This document shows positions 1 through 5,480 of a DNA stretch of 5,611 nt, one piece after another; position 1 is the first letter of the stretch, and each line of letters opens with the position of its first letter. Source of the stretch: Smithella sp. D17 (GTDB taxonomy: Bacteria > Desulfobacterota > Syntrophia > Syntrophales > Smithellaceae); assembly GCA_000753945.1 (NCBI GenBank), contig JQOA01000255.1, positions 5,373 through 10,983 on the forward strand, in the 5' to 3' direction. Made by a program: the position numbers and the translations under genes. A model generated the notes under the pieces. The model was not told the origin of the DNA, did no database searches, and saw only the letters and a list, made by a program, of their open reading frames with translations.

Positions 1-4
1 ACAA

Positions 5-38
5 AAAAGGGCAAAAGCGACTTTTTACGAGACCATCA
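5..38 (+). repeat. Left copy of 34-bp dispersed repeat
   Basis: These 34 bases recur exactly, in inverted orientation, at the right end of the window (5578-5611). The core contains GACTTTTTACGAGACCATCA. The AAAAG...CTTTT portion can form a 5-bp stem with a 3-base loop. The copy stops about 10 bases before the ribosome binding site of rsfS, so it occupies the intergenic space upstream of that gene. From memory, similar sequences are common intergenic repeats in Desulfobacterota genomes, but I could not check this. It carries no gene of its own. Confidence 0.85.
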
Positions 39-47
39 TGCTTTAAT

Positions 48-54
48 AAGGAGG
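48..54 (+). promoter_or_regulatory. Ribosome binding site deciding the TTG start of rsfS
   Basis: AAGGAGG is a near-perfect anti-16S match placed 5 bases before the TTG at 60. The only nearby ATG (38-40) is out of frame and upstream of this site, so the Shine-Dalgarno sequence fixes TTG as the start codon. Confidence 0.85.
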
Positions 55-59
55 TTTAT

Positions 60-455
60 TTGCCCGCCAAAAAAAATGTAACCAGAGAGCGTCTTATTTT
101 GTGTATCAATGCAACCCTGCAGAAAAAAGCGAAAGAAATAGTTGTTTTAAATTTAAAAGAAATTTCCGCTTTTACAGATTACATGATTATCTGCAGCGGA
201 ACATCGGAAAGAGAAGTGCAGGCAATCGCTCAAGCTATTCATCAATTCTTAAAGAAAGCGGGAATCAGGCCCATGGGTATCGAAGGCGAAACCAACGGCC
301 AATGGATTCTGCTTGATTATGATGATGTCGTAATTTCCGTCTTTTATGAACCTGCCCGGGAATTTTACAACATAGAAAATCTGTGGGATGCGCCCCGGAT
401 GAATATTGATGAAAATAAAAAGGAAATAAAAAGATTAAACAAGGAACTGGCATGA
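60..455 (+). CDS. rsfS: Ribosomal silencing factor RsfS (Iojap/YbeB family)
   Basis: RsfS binds ribosomal protein uL14 on the large subunit and blocks joining with the small subunit, lowering translation during starvation; this is family knowledge. The 131-residue product is full length and shows the family signature in order: FTDYMIICSGTS at residues 38-49, the EGETNGQWILLDYDDVVISVF stretch at about 75-95, and FYNIENLWDAP at 102-112. The lysine-rich tail after residue 114 is a variable extension. The start is TTG, supported by AAGGAGG five bases upstream. The stop overlaps the ATG of the next gene (ATGA), indicating translational coupling with comF. In many bacteria rsfS follows nadD; that neighbour would lie left of the window, as would the promoter. 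Nothing is broken or missing. Confidence 0.95.
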   Translation: MPAKKNVTRERLILCINATLQKKAKEIVVLNLKEISAFTDYMIICSGTSEREVQAIAQAIHQFLKKAGIRPMGIEGETNGQWILLDYDDVVISVFYEPAREFYNIENLWDAPRMNIDENKKEIKRLNKELA

Positions 456-1186
456 TCTTCGGCGAAGTTCTGAATGATTTAAGTAAAGTTATTTTTCCTC
501 CCCAGTGTCCGGGCTGCTCTGAAATTTTGCATCCGTTTGCCGGTCAAATGTTCTGCTCCCTTTGCAATGACAAGATTAATTTTATAAAAGGCGGCATCTG
601 CTCCATTTGCGGCACAACTTTTCCCGATAGTCCGGCTGAGAATCATTTATGCGGAGATTGTCTGGAGAAGAGACCTTATTTTTCTTATGCCCGTGCTGTA
701 TTCAGTTACGAAGACATTATTCTCAGTGTGATTCACCAATTTAAATACAAACGCAATATATCCATCGGAGAAATGATGTCTTCTTTGATGGCCGACTTTT
801 CCTTTCCCGATATCGATTTCACTGATTACTCTTTGATTATACCTGTACCCCTGCACATTAAAAGACTCCGCGAACGGGGTTTTAATCAATCCCTGATTCT
901 GGCCCGCGCCATAGGGGAAAAACAGCAAATTCCTGTTAATTTTTCCTTGCTGAAAAGGCACAAATTTACTGAAACACAAACCGGTATGCACAAAGCCGAA
1001 AGAAAGCAAAATATCAAGAAGGCTTTCGAAGTAAGTAACAAGGAGAAAATCGCCGGCAAAAATATCATCCTCGTTGACGATGTCTACACCACCGGCGCCA
1101 CAGTCAATGAATGCGCGAAAACCTTAATCAAGGCTGGGGCTCGAAACGTTTCTGTTTTAACACTGGCCAGAGTCTTCCAACATTAA
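452..1186 (+). CDS. comF: ComF family protein (double zinc ribbon plus phosphoribosyltransferase domain)
   Basis: The 244-residue product has the full ComF layout. The N-terminal zinc-binding part has four CxxC pairs: C19/C22, C35/C38, C50/C53 and C67/C70. The type I phosphoribosyltransferase domain ends with the PRPP-binding motif VDDVYTTGAT at 208-217, with the two aspartates at 209-210. The TQTG and ERKQNIKKAF segments before it are also typical of the family. ComF proteins are needed for DNA uptake in naturally competent bacteria and have been linked to processing of incoming single-stranded DNA. In non-competent lineages the role is unclear, and the transferase reaction is not established. 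The start ATG overlaps the rsfS stop, and rfaE2 follows after 20 bases, so this is the middle gene of a three-gene operon. No other competence genes are visible here, so a role in transformation is not shown. Confidence 0.92.
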   Translation: MIFGEVLNDLSKVIFPPQCPGCSEILHPFAGQMFCSLCNDKINFIKGGICSICGTTFPDSPAENHLCGDCLEKRPYFSYARAVFSYEDIILSVIHQFKYKRNISIGEMMSSLMADFSFPDIDFTDYSLIIPVPLHIKRLRERGFNQSLILARAIGEKQQIPVNFSLLKRHKFTETQTGMHKAERKQNIKKAFEVSNKEKIAGKNIILVDDVYTTGATVNECAKTLIKAGARNVSVLTLARVFQH

Positions 1187-1206
1187 TTTCAGTACAAGGA
1201 GCGGGA

Positions 1207-1710
1207 ATGCATAAGATTTTAGAAAGAGAAGCTCTCCGGAATAAACTGGAAGCTCCGCGGAAGAAAGGAAAGAAAATAGCTTTTACCAACGGATGTTTCG
1301 ATATTTTACATGTCGGCCATGTCCGTTATTTGCGCGAAGCTAAAAAAACCGCCGACGTACTGGTGCTCGCTCTCAACAGCGACTCCTCCGTGCGTTCGAT
1401 CAAGGGAGAAAAAAGACCCTTAATTAATGAAAAAGAAAGAGCCGAAATTCTTGCTGCTCTTGAATTTATTGATTTTATAACTATATTTGAAGAATCAACA
1501 CCATTGAAATTAATCAAATCTCTGAAACCGGATATTCTGATCAAGGGAGGAGATTGGCCGGAAGAAAAGGTTGTCGGCCGGGAAGAAATAAAAAAATGGG
1601 GAGGCCGGGTAGTAATAATTCCCGAAGTAGAGGGGAAATCCACAACCAGCATCGTGGAAAAAATTAAACAAATTTATTGTTCCGGCAATAAAGTTATTGA
1701 TTTTAATTGA
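1207..1710 (+). CDS. rfaE2: D-glycero-beta-D-manno-heptose 1-phosphate adenylyltransferase, stand-alone RfaE2/HldE C-terminal type
   Basis: This enzyme transfers AMP from ATP to D-glycero-beta-D-manno-heptose 1-phosphate, giving ADP-heptose and pyrophosphate, a cytoplasmic step in making the inner core of lipopolysaccharide. The 167-residue product is a single cytidylyltransferase-fold domain: TNGCFDILHVGH at 27-38 contains the HxGH nucleotide-binding motif, NSDSSVRSIKGEKRP lies at 57-71, GGDW at 114-117, and STTSIVEKI at 145-153. There is no sugar-kinase half, unlike the fused HldE of E. coli, so a separate kinase (RfaE1) must be encoded elsewhere. I chose ATG 1207 because AAGGAG lies five bases upstream and the protein then begins where the family does. 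The frame stays open back to an ATG at 1111, but that would run through the end of comF. Its 20-base spacing from comF suggests cotranscription. Other adenylyltransferases of this fold are a less likely alternative. Confidence 0.92.
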   Translation: MHKILEREALRNKLEAPRKKGKKIAFTNGCFDILHVGHVRYLREAKKTADVLVLALNSDSSVRSIKGEKRPLINEKERAEILAALEFIDFITIFEESTPLKLIKSLKPDILIKGGDWPEEKVVGREEIKKWGGRVVIIPEVEGKSTTSIVEKIKQIYCSGNKVIDFN

Positions 1711-1748
1711 ATTATAACAATATCAGCCAATATGATAAAAAAATTATG

Positions 1749-1778
1749 TTGACAAAGATTTTCCTTTACAAATAAAAT
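1749..1778 (+). promoter_or_regulatory. Probable sigma-70 promoter of the dksA-family gene
   Basis: A perfect -35 box TTGACA (1749-1754) is followed, after 18 bases, by TAAAAT (1773-1778), one mismatch from the -10 consensus. The site lies in the 119-base AT-rich gap after rfaE2 and predicts transcription starting near 1785, about 45 bases ahead of the start codon. It suggests the regulator is transcribed separately from the rsfS operon, although no terminator was found between them. Confidence 0.7.
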
Positions 1779-1829
1779 TCACTTGTGTAATAAGGACGAC
1801 CCGATTTTTTCATATAAGGAGTGAATATT

Positions 1830-2216
1830 TTGGAAAAACAGGCAAACGTAAAACAAAAACAAGACAAAATGGAAACATACAGAGTTTTGCTTACTCAAAA
1901 AATAAATGAGTTGCTCAGCGAAGCGGGGAAAACGGTTTCCGAAATGACCAACGGCAAGGAAAACTATCCTGATCCTAACGACAGAGCGTCTCTGGAATCC
2001 GACAGAAATTTTGAATTACGCATCCGCGACAGGGAACGCAAGCTAATCATGAAAATGCAGGAAGCTATCAAAAGGATCGATGATGGCATTTTTGGTATTT
2101 GTGAAGTTTGCGGAGGACCAATCTCCGACAAAAGATTGATGGCCAGACCTGTCACTACGCTTTGCATCGATTGTAAAACCAAGCAGGAAAAACTGGAAAA
2201 ACTCAAAGGCGAATAA
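1830..2216 (+). CDS. dksA: DksA/TraR family RNA polymerase-binding transcription factor
   Basis: DksA-family proteins insert a coiled coil into the secondary channel of RNA polymerase and, with ppGpp, retune transcription during starvation. The 128-residue product has a helical, charged N-terminal half and DPNDRA at residues 48-53, which fits the DxxDxA motif at the functional coiled-coil tip of DksA. The second helix follows, then a zinc finger with C91, C94, C112 and C115 (CxxC, 17 residues, CxxC). The preceding RIDDGIFGICEVCG segment is the classic family signature. The frame could start at GTG 1821, but that codon overlaps the AAGGAG Shine-Dalgarno sequence (1816-1821). TTG 1830, eight bases after it, is the better start. 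The protein is shorter than the 151 residues of E. coli DksA. It has its own promoter and terminator, so it is a single-gene unit. Paralogues are common in this phylum, so orthology to dksA itself is not certain. Confidence 0.88.
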   Translation: MEKQANVKQKQDKMETYRVLLTQKINELLSEAGKTVSEMTNGKENYPDPNDRASLESDRNFELRIRDRERKLIMKMQEAIKRIDDGIFGICEVCGGPISDKRLMARPVTTLCIDCKTKQEKLEKLKGE

Positions 2217-2238
2217 CCTCAAAATTCATATTGATCAG

Positions 2239-2265
2239 AACGCTCCATTATCGGGGCGTTTTTTT
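2239..2265 (+). terminator. Intrinsic terminator after the dksA-family gene
   Basis: AACGCTCC (2239-2246) pairs with GGGGCGTT (2253-2260) across a 6-base loop, giving an 8-bp stem with one G-U pair. A run of seven T residues (2259-2265) follows. It lies 22 bases after the stop codon and separates this gene from priA. Confidence 0.85.
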
Positions 2266-2311
2266 GGCCTAAATAATTCCATTTTTAAAGCAAAGATGAT
2301 AATAAAAGTTC

Positions 2312-4720
2312 ATGTATGTAGAAATCGCTTTAAACATTCCGGCGGATAAAATCTTCACTTATGAAGTGCCTGCGGATTTGCAGCAGGAAGTCAAAATCGG
2401 CCAACGTGCCTTTGTCCCTTTGGGTAATAAAAAACGCACCGGTTTTATTGTCGGGATAAATCAATCCTGCGATCTGAAAAGTATAAAATCCATTGCTGAA
2501 ATACTCGATGACGAACCTCTTTTCAGCGCCAGCGATCTTGATTTTTATCAATGGATTGCCAATTATTTCATGTATCCGCTGGGCAAGACACTGGCCGAAC
2601 TGATTCCTTCAGGGGTGGAGAAAAAAGATTTCTTTTGGATAATTCCTCTGACACCGGAAACGAATATCCACCTGCCACCAGCGCAGGAGAAACTGCTGGA
2701 GTTTTTGCATCAGTATCCTCAAGGTATAGCTCTAAACAATATAAACAAAATCAGCGGGCTGAAAAATATTTCTTCTGCGGCTCGGGCATTACAATCGGCT
2801 GGACTTGTCCAAATAGAAAAAAGACAAAGCAAGCAGCTTTCTGTGCAAAGCGAGAAAATAGTAACTCTTGAAGAGGACAAAATCACCGGGGCTAAATTAA
2901 CAGAAAAGCAGAAAAAGCTCATCGAATTTATACAAAAGACAGGAGCGATACCCCTGAATAATCTGATTGAAAAATCCAATATCTCCGGCGCTGTTATCAA
3001 AAGATTACGCGACAGAGGAATCATTAATTTTACTGATAAAGAAAAAGTGCGCACGACCTCGCTCGATTCGGCAATTAGCTGCAGCAACAACGCTATCATT
3101 CTCAACGATCAACAAACTAGGGTAATGGAAGAAATTTCGCATCGTCTGGAGAAAAACGTTTTTACTCCGGCACTTCTTCACGGAGTCACGGGCAGCGGGA
3201 AAACGGAAATTTATTTAAAGGCCATCGAAAAAGTTCTGAAAGACGGCGGTTCAGCGATTTATCTTGTTCCGGAAATAGCTCTTACACCGCAGCTAATATC
3301 GCGTGTTGCAGGGAGATTTGACGAACAAAAAATAGCGGTTCTGCACAGCGGAATCGCCGAATCTATCCGCTACGATCAGTGGCGGCAAATCAAACGCGGC
3401 CGGATCAATCTGGTTATCGGCACCCGTTCCGCTCTTTTTGCGCCCCTGCAAAACCTGAAACTGATCATTGTGGATGAGGAACATGATTCATCCTATAAGC
3501 AGGATGAAAGGCTCTGCTACAACGCCCGCGATATGGCGATTCTGAAAGCAAAGATGTCTTGTTCTGTTGTAATTGCAGGTTCGGCCACTCCCAGTGTGCA
3601 CACCTATTTCAACGCGCAGACAAAGAAATACCTTTATCTGGAATTATCCCGGCGCGTGGACGACCGGCCCATGCCCGTGGTCGAAATCATCGACATGAAA
3701 GCACAGCAGGAAAAGGCAGGAAAGACACCTATTCTTTCCGGCACCCTGATTGAAGGGATAAAGGAAACACTTGCCCGGAAAGAACAGGTCTTGCTTTTTC
3801 TCAATAAGCGCGGGTTTGACACCTTTTTAGTCTGCGCTGATTGCGGTTATAATTTTCGATGTCCCAATTGCGCCGTTTCCTTGAAAAATCACGCGGCGGA
3901 AGGCGTGGTCAAATGTCACTATTGCGACTACACAATAAAATCTCTGCCTCTCTGCCCATCATGCAAAAGCAGCCGTATTTTAAGTTATGGAGTCGGCACA
4001 CAAAAACTGGAAAAAGAAATAGAAAAACTTTTTTCTGACGCCCGCATTCAAAGAATGGATTCCGACACCACTTCCCAAAAAGGAACTCAGGAAAAAATTC
4101 TTCATGCGCTGGAGCAAAGAAAAATTGATATTCTAATCGGCACACAAATGATTACCAAAGGCCATGACTTCCCTTTTATTACGCTGGTCGGCGTAATCTC
4201 CGCTGACACCTCGATGAATATGCCCGATTTTCGTGCCGCAGAGAAAACCTTTCAATTGATAACTCAGGTTGCCGGACGCGGTGGACGCGGCGATTCTCCG
4301 GGTAAAGTAATAATCCAGACCTTCAATCCCCGGCATTACGCATTGCAACACGCGCAAAATCACGATTACAAATCTTTTTACGAAGAAGAAGTTGATTTTC
4401 GCAAAGCTTTGCATTATCCGCCCTTTGGCCGGATAATCAATTTACGTTTATCTTCCGTAAAGAAAGACGTTTTAGTTGAAGAAGCACAACGTCTGGGCAA
4501 GCTGGCTAAAAAACTGAGCGCACATCATGGAAATACCACGGAAATTATCGGCCCGGCGGAGTCGCCGCTGTCCAAAATCAGAGGCCGCTTCCGCTGGCAG
4601 ATGCTGATCAAAGGCACGGATATAAACGCTTTGCATCAAATCGCGCGGGAAATAATAGATGAGAATAACAACAATCAGATAAAGATTGTTGTTGATGTGG
4701 ATCCGGAAAGCTTTATGTAG
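2312..4720 (+). CDS. priA: Primosomal protein N' / replication restart helicase PriA
   Basis: PriA recognises stalled or collapsed forks and reloads the replicative helicase. It is a 3' to 5' DNA helicase of superfamily 2. The 802-residue product carries the N-terminal 3'-DNA-binding domain (about 1-100), a winged-helix/linker region (about 110-260), and then the helicase core: Walker A GVTGSGKT at 291-298, the DEEH box at 388-391 and GSATPS soon after. The inserted zinc module has all eight cysteines (C508, C511, C517, C520, C535, C538, C548, C551). Helicase motifs GTQMITKGHD (610-619) and QVAGRGGR (652-659) follow, and the C-terminal domain includes the PPFGR motif. It is longer than E. coli PriA (732) but within the family range. 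ATG 2312 is the first possible start because an in-frame TAA lies at 2303. No convincing Shine-Dalgarno sequence precedes it. The gene stands alone after a terminator, and its stop is only 3 bases from a repeat element. Confidence 0.97.
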   Translation: MYVEIALNIPADKIFTYEVPADLQQEVKIGQRAFVPLGNKKRTGFIVGINQSCDLKSIKSIAEILDDEPLFSASDLDFYQWIANYFMYPLGKTLAELIPSGVEKKDFFWIIPLTPETNIHLPPAQEKLLEFLHQYPQGIALNNINKISGLKNISSAARALQSAGLVQIEKRQSKQLSVQSEKIVTLEEDKITGAKLTEKQKKLIEFIQKTGAIPLNNLIEKSNISGAVIKRLRDRGIINFTDKEKVRTTSLDSAISCSNNAIILNDQQTRVMEEISHRLEKNVFTPALLHGVTGSGKTEIYLKAIEKVLKDGGSAIYLVPEIALTPQLISRVAGRFDEQKIAVLHSGIAESIRYDQWRQIKRGRINLVIGTRSALFAPLQNLKLIIVDEEHDSSYKQDERLCYNARDMAILKAKMSCSVVIAGSATPSVHTYFNAQTKKYLYLELSRRVDDRPMPVVEIIDMKAQQEKAGKTPILSGTLIEGIKETLARKEQVLLFLNKRGFDTFLVCADCGYNFRCPNCAVSLKNHAAEGVVKCHYCDYTIKSLPLCPSCKSSRILSYGVGTQKLEKEIEKLFSDARIQRMDSDTTSQKGTQEKILHALEQRKIDILIGTQMITKGHDFPFITLVGVISADTSMNMPDFRAAEKTFQLITQVAGRGGRGDSPGKVIIQTFNPRHYALQHAQNHDYKSFYEEEVDFRKALHYPPFGRIINLRLSSVKKDVLVEEAQRLGKLAKKLSAHHGNTTEIIGPAESPLSKIRGRFRWQMLIKGTDINALHQIAREIIDENNNNQIKIVVDVDPESFM

Positions 4721-4723
4721 GAT

Positions 4724-4843
4724 GACTGTTGAAAAACGCCCATCTGCTTCGTTGCGCTGCAAGCATCACCGCTCAACGTATTGTTATATACGCCTCGCGG
4801 TTCTGCTTTCGCGCGCCTCGCATCTGAACATTTTTGAACAGTC
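4724..4843. repeat. 120-bp MITE-like element with terminal inverted repeats
   Basis: The left end GACTGTTGAAAAACG (4724-4738) and the reverse complement of the right end (4829-4843, GACTGTTCAAAAATG) agree at 13 of 15 positions. Inside are CATCTG in both arms (4741 and 4821), an 8-base direct repeat CGCCTCGC (4791 and 4814), and a central CGTAT...ATACG stem (4777-4792). It is too short to encode a protein; a reading frame crossing it merely runs through from priA in another frame and is not credible. From memory, elements with this end sequence are scattered through deltaproteobacterial genomes, unverified here. I see no clear target-site duplication. It starts 3 bases after the priA stop and its right end overlaps the core box of the adjoining attC-like site by two bases. 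Confidence 0.75.
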
Positions 4844-4907
4844 CCAACGAAAAGCTCACCGGGAGCGGGCTACGGGCGCGCGATCGGCTTGAGCGATTTT
4901 GTTATAA
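4842..4907 (-). other. attC-like recombination site A (downstream end of the toxin-antitoxin cassette)
   Basis: On the - strand the site reads R'' TTATAAC (4907-4901), a spacer, L'' GCTCA (4894-4890), a variable loop, L' TGAGC (4858-4854), a TTTTC spacer, and R' GTTGGGA (4848-4842). L'' and L' pair over 5 bp. After two extrahelical bases (4888-4889) the helix continues as 4859-4862 with 4884-4887, one pair being G-T; AAAA and TTTT in the spacers are also complementary. This is the architecture of integron attC sites, and its 66-bp length is in range. The AACAAAATCGCTCAAGCCGA half closely resembles the class 1 integron cassette sites I remember. The core boxes keep AAC and GTT but deviate from RYYYAAC/GTTRRRY. 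The 31 bases at 4880-4910 recur imperfectly at 5510-5539. The alternative is an unrelated palindromic repeat family. Confidence 0.6.
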
Positions 4908-4924
4908 GCCCTTTTAAAATATTT

Positions 4925-5173
4925 CTATTGCGCTACCTGATGTATAATTTCAGAAATGTATGACTGATACTTTACCCCCAACTTATTTGCTTTATTTTTA
5001 ATTTTTTCAATGTCTTCACTATTAACCCTAATGGTCATGGTTACATCTTTCTTCCTTGCCCTGAGGGCGTTTTCAATATTTTCAAGTTCCTTTCCTTTTA
5101 AAGGCTTGAATTCACCTTTTAGCAAGGCAGCTTCAATTTCTTTTTCTTCTTTTGATAATTTTGTTCTTTTCAT
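4925..5173 (-). CDS. Ribbon-helix-helix antitoxin of a BrnT/BrnA-like type II system
   Basis: The 82-residue product has a charged N-terminal half (LSKEEKEIEAALLKGEFKPL, residues 6-25) of the kind that binds the toxin. The C-terminal half looks like a ribbon-helix-helix DNA-binding fold: beta strand VTMTIRV at 44-50, helix A from about 52 to 65, GV at the turn, and helix B from about 68 to 80 (YQSYISEIIHQV). Such antitoxins neutralise the partner toxin and repress their shared promoter as dimers. The ATG overlaps the toxin stop (ATGA), giving translational coupling, and GAAGGTG lies just upstream as a ribosome binding site. The toxin-first gene order is that of brnT-brnA. It is the last gene before attC-like site A. 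The RHH assignment is firm; calling it BrnA rather than a general CopG-type antitoxin is less so. Confidence 0.8.
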   Translation of the reverse strand: MKRTKLSKEEKEIEAALLKGEFKPLKGKELENIENALRARKKDVTMTIRVNSEDIEKIKNKANKLGVKYQSYISEIIHQVAQ

Positions 5174-5433
5174 TTTGCACCTTCTTTGCTTTTAAGCATC
5201 TTCGTATATTTTCTGCTCGGAAACATGGTTTTTAGGAAAATGAATTTATCGTCAACAACACAGGGCACGACCCAAACATATTTTTCATGCTCGAATAACA
5301 AAACAATCTGATTCTTTCGTGTCTTATGTTTTTCAGCTCCCAAAAACGTAGAATTTAATATTTCTTCAAAGGATACTCCTCTTTCCTTTTTCAATAACTT
5401 ATTCTTTTCTTCGTCCCACTTAAAATTCTTCAT
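5170..5433 (-). CDS. brnT: BrnT-like toxin of a type II toxin-antitoxin system
   Basis: BrnT toxins are small RelE-fold ribonucleases that stop growth by cutting RNA when unneutralised (family knowledge). The 87-residue product begins FKWDEEKNKLLKKERGVSF (residues 4-22), matching the BrnT signature F-WD--K---N--K-GVSFEE, with FEE at 22-24. A strand-rich part (IVLLFEHEKYVWVVPCVV, 43-60) and a basic C-terminal segment FLKTMFPSRKYTK (66-78) follow, where BrnT proteins carry a related basic motif. There is no signal peptide or membrane segment. The gene overlaps the antitoxin gene by four bases. ATG 5433 has no Shine-Dalgarno sequence and lies only six bases after the predicted -10 box, so the mRNA may be leaderless. 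The C-terminal half departs from classic BrnT, so a sister RelE-like family is possible. The toxin role is inferred from family resemblance and the adjacent antitoxin. Confidence 0.72.
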   Translation of the reverse strand: MKNFKWDEEKNKLLKKERGVSFEEILNSTFLGAEKHKTRKNQIVLLFEHEKYVWVVPCVVDDKFIFLKTMFPSRKYTKMLKSKEGAK

Positions 5434-5439
5434 AATTTG

Positions 5440-5468
5440 ACTATATCACAAATGTATTGACAATACAA
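5440..5468 (-). promoter_or_regulatory. Probable extended -10 promoter of the toxin-antitoxin operon
   Basis: On the - strand TATAGT (complement of 5440-5445) is preceded directly by TGA (5446-5448), forming an extended -10 element. A weak -35 TTGTAT (5463-5468) lies 17 bases further upstream. Transcription would begin about seven bases after the -10 box, at or next to the toxin ATG. The promoter lies inside the putative cassette, so expression would not depend on an external integron promoter. Confidence 0.6.
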
Positions 5469-5476
5469 TTGTATTT
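5453..5476. promoter_or_regulatory. Overlapping palindromes, likely operator for antitoxin autoregulation
   Basis: Three TGTATT half-sites alternate in orientation: TGTATTG (5453-5459), CAATACA (5461-5467) and TGTATTT (5470-5476). The first two form a perfect 7-bp inverted repeat around A5460. The second and third form the perfect palindrome AATACAATTGTATT (5462-5475). The array covers the -35 box and spacer of the promoter, where a bound ribbon-helix-helix repressor would block polymerase. Binding by the neighbouring antitoxin is inferred. Confidence 0.55.
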
Positions 5477-5480
5477 ACAT

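Noticed and set aside
1111..1206. A longer N-terminus for rfaE2 starting at ATG 1111.
   Set aside because: The extension lies inside the comF coding sequence, lacks a ribosome site and adds no family-like sequence; ATG 1207 has a good one.
1721..1740. A TATCA...TGATA stem after rfaE2 as a terminator.
   Set aside because: The stem is only 5 A/T-rich base pairs and is followed by A residues, not a T run.
1821..1829. GTG 1821 as start of the DksA-family gene.
   Set aside because: The codon overlaps the Shine-Dalgarno sequence itself; TTG 1830 has the correct spacing.
4686..4892. A 68-codon + strand frame overlapping the priA end, the 120-bp element and site A.
   Set aside because: It begins inside priA in another frame and consists of repeat and hairpin sequence; it has no ribosome site and no protein-like composition.
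4925..5433. A CRISPR, phage or defence island around the right end.
   Set aside because: No spaced repeat array, phage gene or nuclease/helicase defence genes are visible; the toxin-antitoxin cassette explains the region.
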